NCBI GenBank assembly: GCA_051878085.1
Contig: JBJEJN010000076.1
Span: 1-14,562 of the forward strand
From: SFTH01 sp051878085
GTDB taxonomy: Bacteria; Bacillota; Clostridia; Christensenellales; Aristaeellaceae
Length of the DNA stretch: 14,562 nt
Direction of reading: 5' to 3'
The first letter of the stretch is position 1, and each line of letters starts with the position of its first letter. A program made the translations under genes and the position numbers. Below, piece after piece: positions 1 to 5,907 of the stretch. The notes under the pieces were generated by a model. It was not told where the DNA came from and ran no database searches. It saw nothing but the letters and a program-made list of their open reading frames with translations.

Positions 1-1080
1 TCGCTGTTTTTCGGCCTGACCATCGGCTTCGGCACGGGCTTTGTGGGCTCCGGCGGCGGAATGATGATGCTGGTGGTGTTCACGGCCTTCCTCGGCATGA
101 GCCGCAAATCTGCAGTGGGAATCAGCACCTTTATTATGGCCTTTACCGCGCTGATCGCATTCATCAGCCACCTGCTGATCGAGCCGGCGATTCTGTTTCA
201 GGATTGGCCGGTGCTGATGCTGTGCATCGCCACGGAGACGGCTGCGTCCATCGCCTCGGCGCAGTTTGCCAACCGGGTGGACAGCCGAACCGTGGGTCTG
301 GTCACCGGAGCCATACTGACCGTGTTGGGCCTCGCGATGCTGGGCATTCAGTACCGGGCGCAGTTCGCCTCCTGCGCGCTTGTGATGCAGGTGCTCGCCT
401 GCATGGGGCGCTACCTGCTGTTTCTGGTGGGCGTCGTCGTCGCGATTCTGCTGCTGCGGCTGTGCCCGGGCATGTCCCGGGAGATGTCGCGGAAGCTGTT
501 GCAGTTTCCGGCGATGACCTCGGTGATCTTCATGCTGCACGTCGCCGAAAGCTGGCAGGCCACGTTGATCTGCGCGGCGGTGTTCTGCCTCGCGGTCTAT
601 CCCGTTCTGTGCGCGATGGAGCGCTGGAAGGGCTATGGGGAGCTGTTTATCGAGCGCCGGCCCGGTGAGGTCAAAAAGAGCCTGTTTCTGCTCTTTGGCA
701 CGCACATTCTGCTAGCGGTGGTCTGCTGTGGACTGCTGAAGCGGCCCTGGATCGCCGATGCATCCATCCTCGCCTGGGGTGTGGCGGATACCGCCGCCGC
801 GCTGGTGGGCAAGCGCTTCGGGCGGCGGCACATCCATCTCCCCCACGCCGATCCCCACAAGACCTGGGAGGGTTCGGCGGCTATGGCGCTGTCCTCCTTT
901 GCGGTGTGCACGGCGGTGCTACTGATGATCAGTCCGCTCTCTTGGCCGCGCTGCCTGCTGTATGCCCTGCTGGCTGCGCCCGTCTCCGCAGCGGCGGAGC
1001 TGTATTCCCACAACGGCAACGACACCGTCAGCGTACCCATCGCGATGGCGGCAGTGCTGGCAATCCTCTGCGCGATCTGA
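1..1080 (+). CDS. TauE/SafE-type permease fused to CTP-dependent polyprenol/phytol kinase-like domain (5' partial)
   Basis: The reading frame is open from base 1 and ends at TGA 1078-1080, so the start lies outside the window (359 residues visible). The first ~120 residues resemble the C-terminal half of TauE/SafE (DUF81) anion exporters: a GSGGG motif, several hydrophobic helices, and a closing helix after SRTVGLVTGAIL. That family normally ends there. The frame instead continues into a polytopic domain with SRKLLQFP (about 155-165), then GVADTAAALVGKRFG and HKTWEGS (about 260-293). These are the marks of the CTP-dependent dolichol/phytol kinase and CDP-diglyceride synthase-like superfamily. 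Both halves are integral membrane domains, and the substrates are unknown. Internal ATGs at 385 and 403 lack a convincing ribosome site, which favours one fused protein over two genes. It converges on the minus-strand gene across a shared terminator. Family calls are from motif recognition only. Confidence 0.8.
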   Translation, partial: SLFFGLTIGFGTGFVGSGGGMMMLVVFTAFLGMSRKSAVGISTFIMAFTALIAFISHLLIEPAILFQDWPVLMLCIATETAASIASAQFANRVDSRTVGLVTGAILTVLGLAMLGIQYRAQFASCALVMQVLACMGRYLLFLVGVVVAILLLRLCPGMSREMSRKLLQFPAMTSVIFMLHVAESWQATLICAAVFCLAVYPVLCAMERWKGYGELFIERRPGEVKKSLFLLFGTHILLAVVCCGLLKRPWIADASILAWGVADTAAALVGKRFGRRHIHLPHADPHKTWEGSAAMALSSFAVCTAVLLMISPLSWPRCLLYALLAAPVSAAAELYSHNGNDTVSVPIAMAAVLAILCAI

Positions 1081-1105
1081 TGCGCGATTTATCGCGCTTT
1101 TGCAC

Positions 1106-1135
1106 AAAAAAAGAGCCCGACCGGGCTCTTTTTTT
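1106..1135. terminator. Bidirectional intrinsic terminator between convergent genes
   Basis: Seven A, GAGCCC, a four-base GACC loop, GGGCTC and seven T form a perfect 13-bp stem. The U-tract is present on either strand, so it can end both the TauE/kinase gene (stop at 1080) and the minus-strand YARHG gene (stop at 1149). Confidence 0.93.
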
Positions 1136-1148
1136 GCATCATTGGAAT

Positions 1149-2690
1149 TTATTCCAGCCCCTTGATGGTCTCCACGTTGGCCATCTCGATGCTGTTCAGG
1201 CAGTTGTAATCGAAGTTCGGGTCGGCGGTGTACCAGCTCTTGCTGCCGAAGTAGGTCTGATACTGCTCCTTCTTGAAGGGATAGCCGTGGCGGGCGAGGA
1301 TCTCGTTGCGCATCAGCGCCAGAGTATCCTTGTCGTACTGCTTCAGCTCCTCCTTGCTGTACAGGCGGGTGTCGCTGTCGGGCAGCAGGTATTCGCTCTC
1401 CTCAACGACCTCCTCCTCCGGCTCGGGGGTGGTCAGCACCAGCTGGGGCATGGAGGCGTAGGCGGGATCGCAGGCGGCGCACACGGCAAACTCCGTGCCG
1501 TTGAACTCGTCCACGTCGCCGTTTGCCAGGTTCACGCGCAGCAGGTGCTCGCCGGTGCGCAGGTAGACCATGTCGCCCAGCAGCGCCGGGGTCATGCGGT
1601 AATTCTGATAGGCAGCGGGCAGGTAGGCCAGCACCGTCTCGTTCCCCGCAGCGTCGCGGCGGATCAGGCGGGTGGTGGTCTCCATGCACTCGTCCCAGAA
1701 GGTGGTTTCCGCGTCGGAGCCGACGTAGATCAGCTCGTCGCCGTACCACAGCGCGGGCGCGTACCAGGCCTCGATGAGGATTTCCTCGTTGATGTTCTCC
1801 ACGTTCACCAGGCGGGAGCTGGCGAAATCGCCCTCGCTGTCGCACAGGGAGGCGTAGATGTTCTCGCCGTCGGTGCGGATGGAATCGACGATCACCGTGA
1901 AGGCCTGACCCTCCATGCGCAGGCTGAGCGCATTGCCGGTGGGATTCGCCACAGTCTTGAGCAGCTTGCCGTCCAGGTCGTAGAGCATGAAGTTGGAGAA
2001 GTCGTAGGCGTAGACGGAGTTGCGGAAGCAGGAATTGACGGCGATGCGGTCGCCCGAGATGGCCATGTGGGCGTAGGAATTGCCCAGGCCGGAGATCAGC
2101 TCGGTCACGTTGCTGCCGTCCAGATCCATGCGGTACACGCTCTGGCCGTGCTCGTAGCGGGTGGTGTAGGCGGTTTCGCCATCATTGCCGCCCCAGCCCT
2201 CGGCGAGGGTCTGGTATTCGCCGCCCACATCGCTGTTGCCGATGTAGTAGATGTGGCCCTTGTACACCGTCATCTCCTGATAGCCGGTGTAGGTGTCGCA
2301 GGCAAGCAGGCAGGCGTCGCCGTAGTCGGAGTCGTAGCCCCTGCGCAGCGGCGCGCCGATGGCGGTGATGCTGCCGTCCGCGTCCAGGCGGTAGGGGGTC
2401 TCCAGGGCCGCGTCGCCGTATTCGTCCACAGCCTCGCTGCCCACGAAGTACAGCGCGCCGTCCACATACTGCAGGCAGCTGACTTCACCCTCGAACAGGG
2501 TTTCCACGCCGCCCTCGGCATTCATGCGCTGCAGGCCGTTCAGGGAGAAGTACAATTCGCCCTCCGCGCCGACGGCTGCGATTCCGCCTGCGCTGATGTT
2601 CTGGGCGAGGGGTTCCATTTCAGCTTCAGCCACGGCCGCGCCGCAGAGTACGAGCGCCGCGGCGAGGATGGATGCAAGAATCTTCTTCAT
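1149..2690 (-). CDS. Secreted DUF5050-like repeat protein with C-terminal YARHG domain
   Basis: This 513-residue protein has a Sec signal peptide: MKK, a hydrophobic run, then AVAEAE near residue 24. Cys16 is not in a proper lipobox (LVLC followed by G), so soluble export or wall association is more likely than lipidation. Residues ~30-410 are repeated short beta-rich units with phrases such as GELYFS, GALYFVGS, GHIYYIGN and DELIYVGS. This is typical of DUF5050-like beta-propeller proteins. A low-complexity acidic linker (PEPEEEVVEES, about 420) leads to a C-terminal YARHG domain (about 432-510) with the diagnostic ILARHGY motif near 465-470 and a WYTADPNF end. YARHG is a domain of unknown function common in Bacillota surface proteins. 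The start is supported by GGAGAG before ATG. It lies 80 bp after the nucleotidyltransferase, with no strong terminator between, so it is probably the last gene of the luxS group. The precise role is unknown. Confidence 0.85.
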   Translation of the reverse strand: MKKILASILAAALVLCGAAVAEAEMEPLAQNISAGGIAAVGAEGELYFSLNGLQRMNAEGGVETLFEGEVSCLQYVDGALYFVGSEAVDEYGDAALETPYRLDADGSITAIGAPLRRGYDSDYGDACLLACDTYTGYQEMTVYKGHIYYIGNSDVGGEYQTLAEGWGGNDGETAYTTRYEHGQSVYRMDLDGSNVTELISGLGNSYAHMAISGDRIAVNSCFRNSVYAYDFSNFMLYDLDGKLLKTVANPTGNALSLRMEGQAFTVIVDSIRTDGENIYASLCDSEGDFASSRLVNVENINEEILIEAWYAPALWYGDELIYVGSDAETTFWDECMETTTRLIRRDAAGNETVLAYLPAAYQNYRMTPALLGDMVYLRTGEHLLRVNLANGDVDEFNGTEFAVCAACDPAYASMPQLVLTTPEPEEEVVEESEYLLPDSDTRLYSKEELKQYDKDTLALMRNEILARHGYPFKKEQYQTYFGSKSWYTADPNFDYNCLNSIEMANVETIKGLE

Positions 2691-2770
2691 ATTATTCTCT
2701 CCGTTTCTATCTGTCAGGATACGCAGCTTGGACGCAGACGCCGGAAAAAAGTTCCGATTTCTGCCAAATC

Positions 2771-3679
2771 TTACCAGAGCTTTTCGGGGTAGACGTTATT
2801 TTGCCGCATTTCGGCCATGGCGGTTTGCACCTTCTCCAGATCCTCGCGGTAGGTCACGCCGTACCAGCGCTCGCCGGTCTCCAGCACGCGCACGCGGGCC
2901 TTGCCCTCGCGGATCAGCGCGTCGGGCACGCTGGGCAGGTAGAACTCCGCCTTCAGCGGGTTCTCCACCGCATTGGTGCGCAAAAACTGCACGAAGCGCT
3001 GCTTCATCTCGTCCAGGATGCCGTGGTTGAAGGCCCACAGGTTCATGGAAACCCGCGTGCCCGCGGGGATAAAGCTGTAGCTCTCGCCGTCCTCGGTGAA
3101 GGCCGCGCCGCCCTCCCGGGGCTCGATGCGCAGGCGCTCGTCGATGGAGCGCAGCATGCCGCTTTCGTCCACGCTGCAAACGCCCCGGGACACGTAGCCG
3201 TTCTCGGTCAGCGTGTTCTCGATGCGGTAGCCCACCATGGCGTGGTCGCCGCTGTCGTGGGGGGAGGTGAGGAAGTCGCAGGCCAGCCGGAACGCGCCGG
3301 GGCCGTAGTAGTCATCGGCGTTGATGGCGGCGAAGTCGCCCTCGATGGCGTCGGCGGCGCAGAGCACGGCGTGGGCGGTGCCCCAGGGCTTCACGCGGCC
3401 CTCCGGCACGGCAAAGCCCTCCGGCAGGCGGTCCAGCGTCTGGTAGGCGTACACGATGTCGGCATGCTGCGCGATGCGGTCGCCGATGGCGGCGCGGAAG
3501 TCGGCCTCCATCTCCGGCTTGATGACGCACACGATGCGGCCGAAGCCCGCGCGCAGCGCGTCGTAGATGGAATAATCGATGATGACGTGGCCGCGGTCAT
3601 CCACCGGAGTGATCTGCTTGCAGCCGCCGAACCGGCTGCCCAGTCCAGCAGCCATGATGACCAGCGTAGGTTTGTTCAT
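2771..3679 (-). CDS. Nucleotidyltransferase family protein (sugar-phosphate/choline-phosphate type)
   Basis: This 302-residue protein has the GT-A-like NTP-transferase fold. Residues 10-22 are AAGLGSRFGGCKQ, the nucleotide-binding signature loop. PWGTAHA (98-104) contacts the base in this family, and INADDYYG (119-126) carries the metal-binding acidic residues. Members transfer an NMP from NTP to a phosphorylated sugar, choline or similar group for surface polymers. The substrate cannot be read from sequence. No hexapeptide acyltransferase tail is present, so it is not GlmU-like. AAAGGA sits about 9 bases before ATG. It is 78 bp downstream of the DUF2148 gene on the same strand, with no clear promoter or terminator in the gap. 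Membership of the luxS operon is therefore plausible but unproven. Confidence 0.88.
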   Translation of the reverse strand: MNKPTLVIMAAGLGSRFGGCKQITPVDDRGHVIIDYSIYDALRAGFGRIVCVIKPEMEADFRAAIGDRIAQHADIVYAYQTLDRLPEGFAVPEGRVKPWGTAHAVLCAADAIEGDFAAINADDYYGPGAFRLACDFLTSPHDSGDHAMVGYRIENTLTENGYVSRGVCSVDESGMLRSIDERLRIEPREGGAAFTEDGESYSFIPAGTRVSMNLWAFNHGILDEMKQRFVQFLRTNAVENPLKAEFYLPSVPDALIREGKARVRVLETGERWYGVTYREDLEKVQTAMAEMRQNNVYPEKLW

Positions 3680-3757
3680 GATGTTCTGTCCTTTCTGTCG
3701 TAAGGCGCAACAAGAGCAGCGCGCGTTTGCCCGCCGCCGTGAAATGGGTTGGAAGCG

Positions 3758-4300
3758 TCAGGCCTTGCGCTTGCGGTCAAAGAAGGGGGATTTTCCGGTC
3801 ACGGACAGCGGCAGGCCGAACACCTGGCCCACGTTCTCGCCCAGCAGGCCCATCTCCTTCGCAGCGCGTCCGGCGGAGAACAGGATGCGGCTGTCCATGC
3901 GCAGATCGGCTGCGGTGGCGGCGGCGCTGCCCAGCGCGATGCCCACGTCGATGGGATCGTAGGCGCACACACCCTTATTTTCCCGGCATGCGGCGCAGTC
4001 CTTGAAGTGGCAGTAGCCGCAGATTTCGCCCAAGCCGCGCTGGCCCTCCTCGATGCCGATCAGCACCAGCGCCTGTGCGGTGCGCACGTTGCCCGCATCG
4101 CGCAGGAAGAAGTCCGCGCCCAGCGCGTTGCCCATGCGCTCCATGGTCTCGGCCACGGCGTCCTTGTCCGCGTCAGTGAGCACGGCGGTGTGGATGTTGT
4201 CGATTCCCCGGGCCTTGGGCGCGGTGCGCGCAGCAGCGCACACACGGGCGGCTGCGTCCAGCACGGCGCGCCGCTCCATTTCCTCGGAATTGTAGAACAT
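3758..4300 (-). CDS. DUF2148 ferredoxin-domain protein
   Basis: This 180-residue protein matches the DUF2148/COG4739 family in length and layout. The N-terminal part is helical and alanine-rich, with KARGIDNIHTAVLT near 29-42. The central cysteine cluster is C94-x2-C97-x4-C102-x2-C105-x6-C112, followed by YDPIDVGIALGSAA. The cysteines suggest an Fe-S cluster and a redox role in anaerobes, but no reaction is established for the family. A perfect AAGGAGG ribosome site (4308-4314, complement) lies in the 18-base gap after the luxS stop, so the two genes are almost certainly cotranscribed. Pairing with luxS could hint at sulfur or methyl-cycle metabolism, but this is inference only. Confidence 0.88.
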   Translation of the reverse strand: MFYNSEEMERRAVLDAAARVCAAARTAPKARGIDNIHTAVLTDADKDAVAETMERMGNALGADFFLRDAGNVRTAQALVLIGIEEGQRGLGEICGYCHFKDCAACRENKGVCAYDPIDVGIALGSAAATAADLRMDSRILFSAGRAAKEMGLLGENVGQVFGLPLSVTGKSPFFDRKRKA

Positions 4301-4318
4301 GGCAAAGCCTCCTTGATT

Positions 4319-4798
4319 TCAGTCGGGATAGATCAGGCGATCCTGCGCAGGATGGTCGAGCACCTCGCGGATGTACTTTTCGGCGTGGTAGCGCGCCATG
4401 GGCAGGTTCATGTCCAGGTAGTTGCCGCAGTCCTTCGCGGATGCGCCGGGGATCTCGCCCTCGTAGCCTGCGATGAAGCGGAACATGCCGTCCACCAGCG
4501 GCAGGATGTCGCGGCTCTCGTACAAACCCGCCAGCAGCAGATAGAAGCCCGTGCGGCAGCCCATGGGGCCGAAGTACAGCACGCGATCCTTCCACTGAGG
4601 ATCGTTGCGCAGGTAGGTCGCGCCCAGGTGCTCGATGGCGTGCACGGCGGCGGTGTCCATCACCGGCTCGGCGTTGGGACGGGTCATGCGGATGTCGAAG
4701 GTGGTGATCTTCTCCTGTCCGGCGCAGTCCACCCGGGAGACGTAGAGTCCGGTTTGCAGGCGGAGATGGTCGATGGTGAAGCTGGTGATCTTTTCCAT
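4319..4798 (-). CDS. luxS: S-ribosylhomocysteine lyase LuxS
   Basis: LuxS cleaves S-ribosylhomocysteine to homocysteine and DPD, the precursor of autoinducer-2, in the activated methyl cycle of the cytosol. The 159-residue length is standard. The metal site is intact: H53 and H57 in HAIEH, and C124 in KDCGNY. E56 is the catalytic base. C81 in FGPMGCRTGF is the second conserved catalytic residue, and S6, H11 and R37 match conserved substrate-contact positions. GGGAGG lies just before ATG. The gene has its own strong promoter at 4836-4863 and is followed at 18 bases by the DUF2148 gene. The leader is only about 30 bases, too short for a SAM riboswitch or T-box. No pfs/mtnN gene lies nearby in this window. 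Confidence 0.97.
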   Translation of the reverse strand: MEKITSFTIDHLRLQTGLYVSRVDCAGQEKITTFDIRMTRPNAEPVMDTAAVHAIEHLGATYLRNDPQWKDRVLYFGPMGCRTGFYLLLAGLYESRDILPLVDGMFRFIAGYEGEIPGASAKDCGNYLDMNLPMARYHAEKYIREVLDHPAQDRLIYPD

Positions 4799-4835
4799 GG
4801 TTTGCCTCCCGGTTGCAGATATGTATTCATATTAA

Positions 4836-4863
4836 ATTATATGTAAGGCTGCATGGAAGTCAA
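4836..4863 (-). promoter_or_regulatory. Housekeeping-sigma promoter for the luxS group
   Basis: On the minus strand, TTGACT (4858-4863) and a perfect TATAAT (4836-4841) are separated by 16 bp. Predicted transcription starts near 4829, giving a leader of about 30 nt before the luxS ATG at 4798. It lies in the region shared with the divergent Myb-like gene. Confidence 0.82.
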
Positions 4864-4986
4864 GCGCGGCAGGAATAATTTTTGCGGAAGCTGTATGTGC
4901 GGGCAAGTTGTGAAAAACTTTTGAAATATGCGCGCGGGGTATATTTATGGAACATGAAGTGCATACTCTTAATCAACGACGCTTTT

Positions 4987-4991
4987 GGAGG
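4987..4991 (+). promoter_or_regulatory. Ribosome binding site that fixes the Myb-like gene start
   Basis: GGAGG is followed by eight bases and ATG at 5000. A longer frame from TTG at 4985 would put the start codon inside this ribosome site, so ATG 5000 is chosen. Confidence 0.85.
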
Positions 4992-4999
4992 ATGCGAAA

Positions 5000-5743
5000 A
5001 TGGAGCAGGCAATTTCCAAAACGGGAAGAAGGACGGGGTGGAGCGAGCGCGAAAACCAGCTCCTGTGGGAGACCGCCGACGAAGCACAGCAGCAGGGCCT
5101 GCCTTTGAAGGCCGTATTTGAGCAGATCGCACAGGCCACGGGCCGTCGGCCCAACAGCATTCGCAACTACTATTACGCCCAGGTGCGCAACCGGGAGGAC
5201 GGCCACCCCCACGCCGCCCGCTTTGTGCCCTTCACCCAGGAGGAGGTGGACTGGCTGATGGAGCAGGTGCTCACCGCCCGCGCGGCGGGACAGAGCGTGC
5301 GCAGCTGCCTGCAAAAGCTCTCCGGCGGCGACCACAGCCTGATGCTGCGCTACCAGAACAAGTACCGCGCCGTCATCAAGAGCCGCCCGGACTACGTGCG
5401 CGCGCTGGTGGAGAAGCTCAACGGCGAGGGCGTGATGTGCGACGCGCCCCAGGTGAACCACCGCAGCCGCAGCGACCTGAACGCGTCCTGCGCGCAGCTG
5501 GTGGACGAGGCCCAGCGCAGCGGCGATGCGGAGCTTGCCCGGGCCTGCGACGTGATCACCAAGTACCTGCGCCAGCGAAGGTCTGCGGAGGCGGGGGAGA
5601 AGCCGGGCAGCGCGGCGGCGGAGCTGATCGCGCCCATCAAGGACTTCCTGGCCCTGCCTCCCGAGGAGCGCGCCCGGGAGCTGGAGCCCTTCTGCGAGGA
5701 TCTGGCTGCGCGCATCGGCGCTGCGGAGGCCGAGCTGGACTGA
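5000..5743 (+). CDS. Tandem Myb/SANT-like DNA-binding protein, putative regulator
   Basis: The protein has 247 residues. Residues about 12-64 form a Myb/SANT-like unit (W14 in GWSERENQLL; GRRPNSIRNYYY as recognition helix). A second, more diverged unit follows at about 75-128 (PFTQEEVDWLM, then HSLMLRYQNKYR). Both have the acidic-helix, turn, basic-helix pattern seen in RsfA-like Bacillota regulators, so a DNA-binding role is likely. The C-terminal ~110 residues are helical, charged and alanine-rich, without a recognised domain; they may mediate oligomerisation. The gene is divergent from luxS, with about 200 bp between starts, so control of that promoter is possible but unproven. A weak promoter candidate lies around 4921-4949 (TTGAAA, then AT-rich) without good spacing. 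Stem-loops follow the stop codon. Confidence 0.78.
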   Translation: MEQAISKTGRRTGWSERENQLLWETADEAQQQGLPLKAVFEQIAQATGRRPNSIRNYYYAQVRNREDGHPHAARFVPFTQEEVDWLMEQVLTARAAGQSVRSCLQKLSGGDHSLMLRYQNKYRAVIKSRPDYVRALVEKLNGEGVMCDAPQVNHRSRSDLNASCAQLVDEAQRSGDAELARACDVITKYLRQRRSAEAGEKPGSAAAELIAPIKDFLALPPEERARELEPFCEDLAARIGAAEAELD

Positions 5744-5748
5744 ACAAG

Positions 5749-5785
5749 GGTTTTGAAACACAGAATGAAGCTGCTGTTTCAAACC
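5749..5785 (+). repeat. Stem-loop directly after the Myb-like gene
   Basis: TTTGAAACA (5752-5760) pairs perfectly with TGTTTCAAA (5775-5783). Flanking GG and CC extend the stem after a single-base bulge. No U-tract follows, so it may be a 3' stabiliser or repeat remnant rather than a terminator. It begins 6 bases after the stop codon. Confidence 0.6.
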
Positions 5786-5795
5786 AAAAACGTAG

Positions 5796-5817
5796 GGCGG
5801 GGTGCCCTCACCCCGCC
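5796..5817. repeat. GC-rich palindrome, REP-like
   Basis: GGCGGGGTG (5796-5804), loop CCCT, then CACCCCGCC (5809-5817) form a perfect 9-bp stem. On the minus strand it is followed by CTACGTTTTT, so it could act as a weak terminator for the convergent gene. Short GC palindromes of this style are commonly dispersed between genes in Clostridia, but copy number cannot be judged from this window. Confidence 0.6.
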
Positions 5818-5831
5818 GCATGACAATTGCA

Positions 5832-5880
5832 GGGCTGTCTCAAAACAGGGAAAATGTTTGAGACAGCCCATTTGTTTGTT
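5832..5880 (+). terminator. Long stem-loop, probable terminator of the Myb-like gene
   Basis: GGGCTGTCTCAAA (5832-5844) pairs perfectly over 13 bp with TTTGAGACAGCCC (5857-5869) around a 12-base loop. The T-rich tract ATTTGTTTGTT follows on the + strand. It lies 38 bp before the stop of the convergent minus-strand gene. Paired GGGCTGTCTC ends also resemble terminal repeats of small insertion elements, so it may be a miniature-element remnant acting as a terminator. Confidence 0.65.
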
Positions 5881-5907
5881 GATCCGAATTTTCGCTGTAC
5901 AGCCGCG

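Noticed and set aside
2742..2756. CGGAA/TTCCG hairpin between the nucleotidyltransferase and YARHG genes
   Set aside because: The stem is only 5 bp and lacks a following U-tract, so it is too weak to call a terminator.
906..2792. Long + strand open frame (628 codons) opposite the YARHG protein
   Set aside because: It spans the bidirectional terminator, has biased Val/Ala/Gly/His/Gln composition, and is the complement of a gene with a signal peptide and a YARHG domain.
4799..4835. SAM riboswitch or T-box in the luxS leader
   Set aside because: The predicted leader is only about 30 nt with no room for either structure.
4921..4949. Possible promoter for the Myb-like gene (TTGAAA with TATATT or TATTTA)
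   Set aside because: Spacings of 13 or 15 bp are too short for a confident call, so it is only mentioned in the gene entry.
4860..5132. Minus-strand 90-codon frame over the luxS/Myb intergenic region
   Set aside because: It overlaps the luxS promoter and the Myb coding start and shows no ribosome site or recognisable domain.
4985..5743. TTG start at 4985 for the Myb-like gene
   Set aside because: TTG 4985 overlaps the GGAGG ribosome site that fits ATG 5000.
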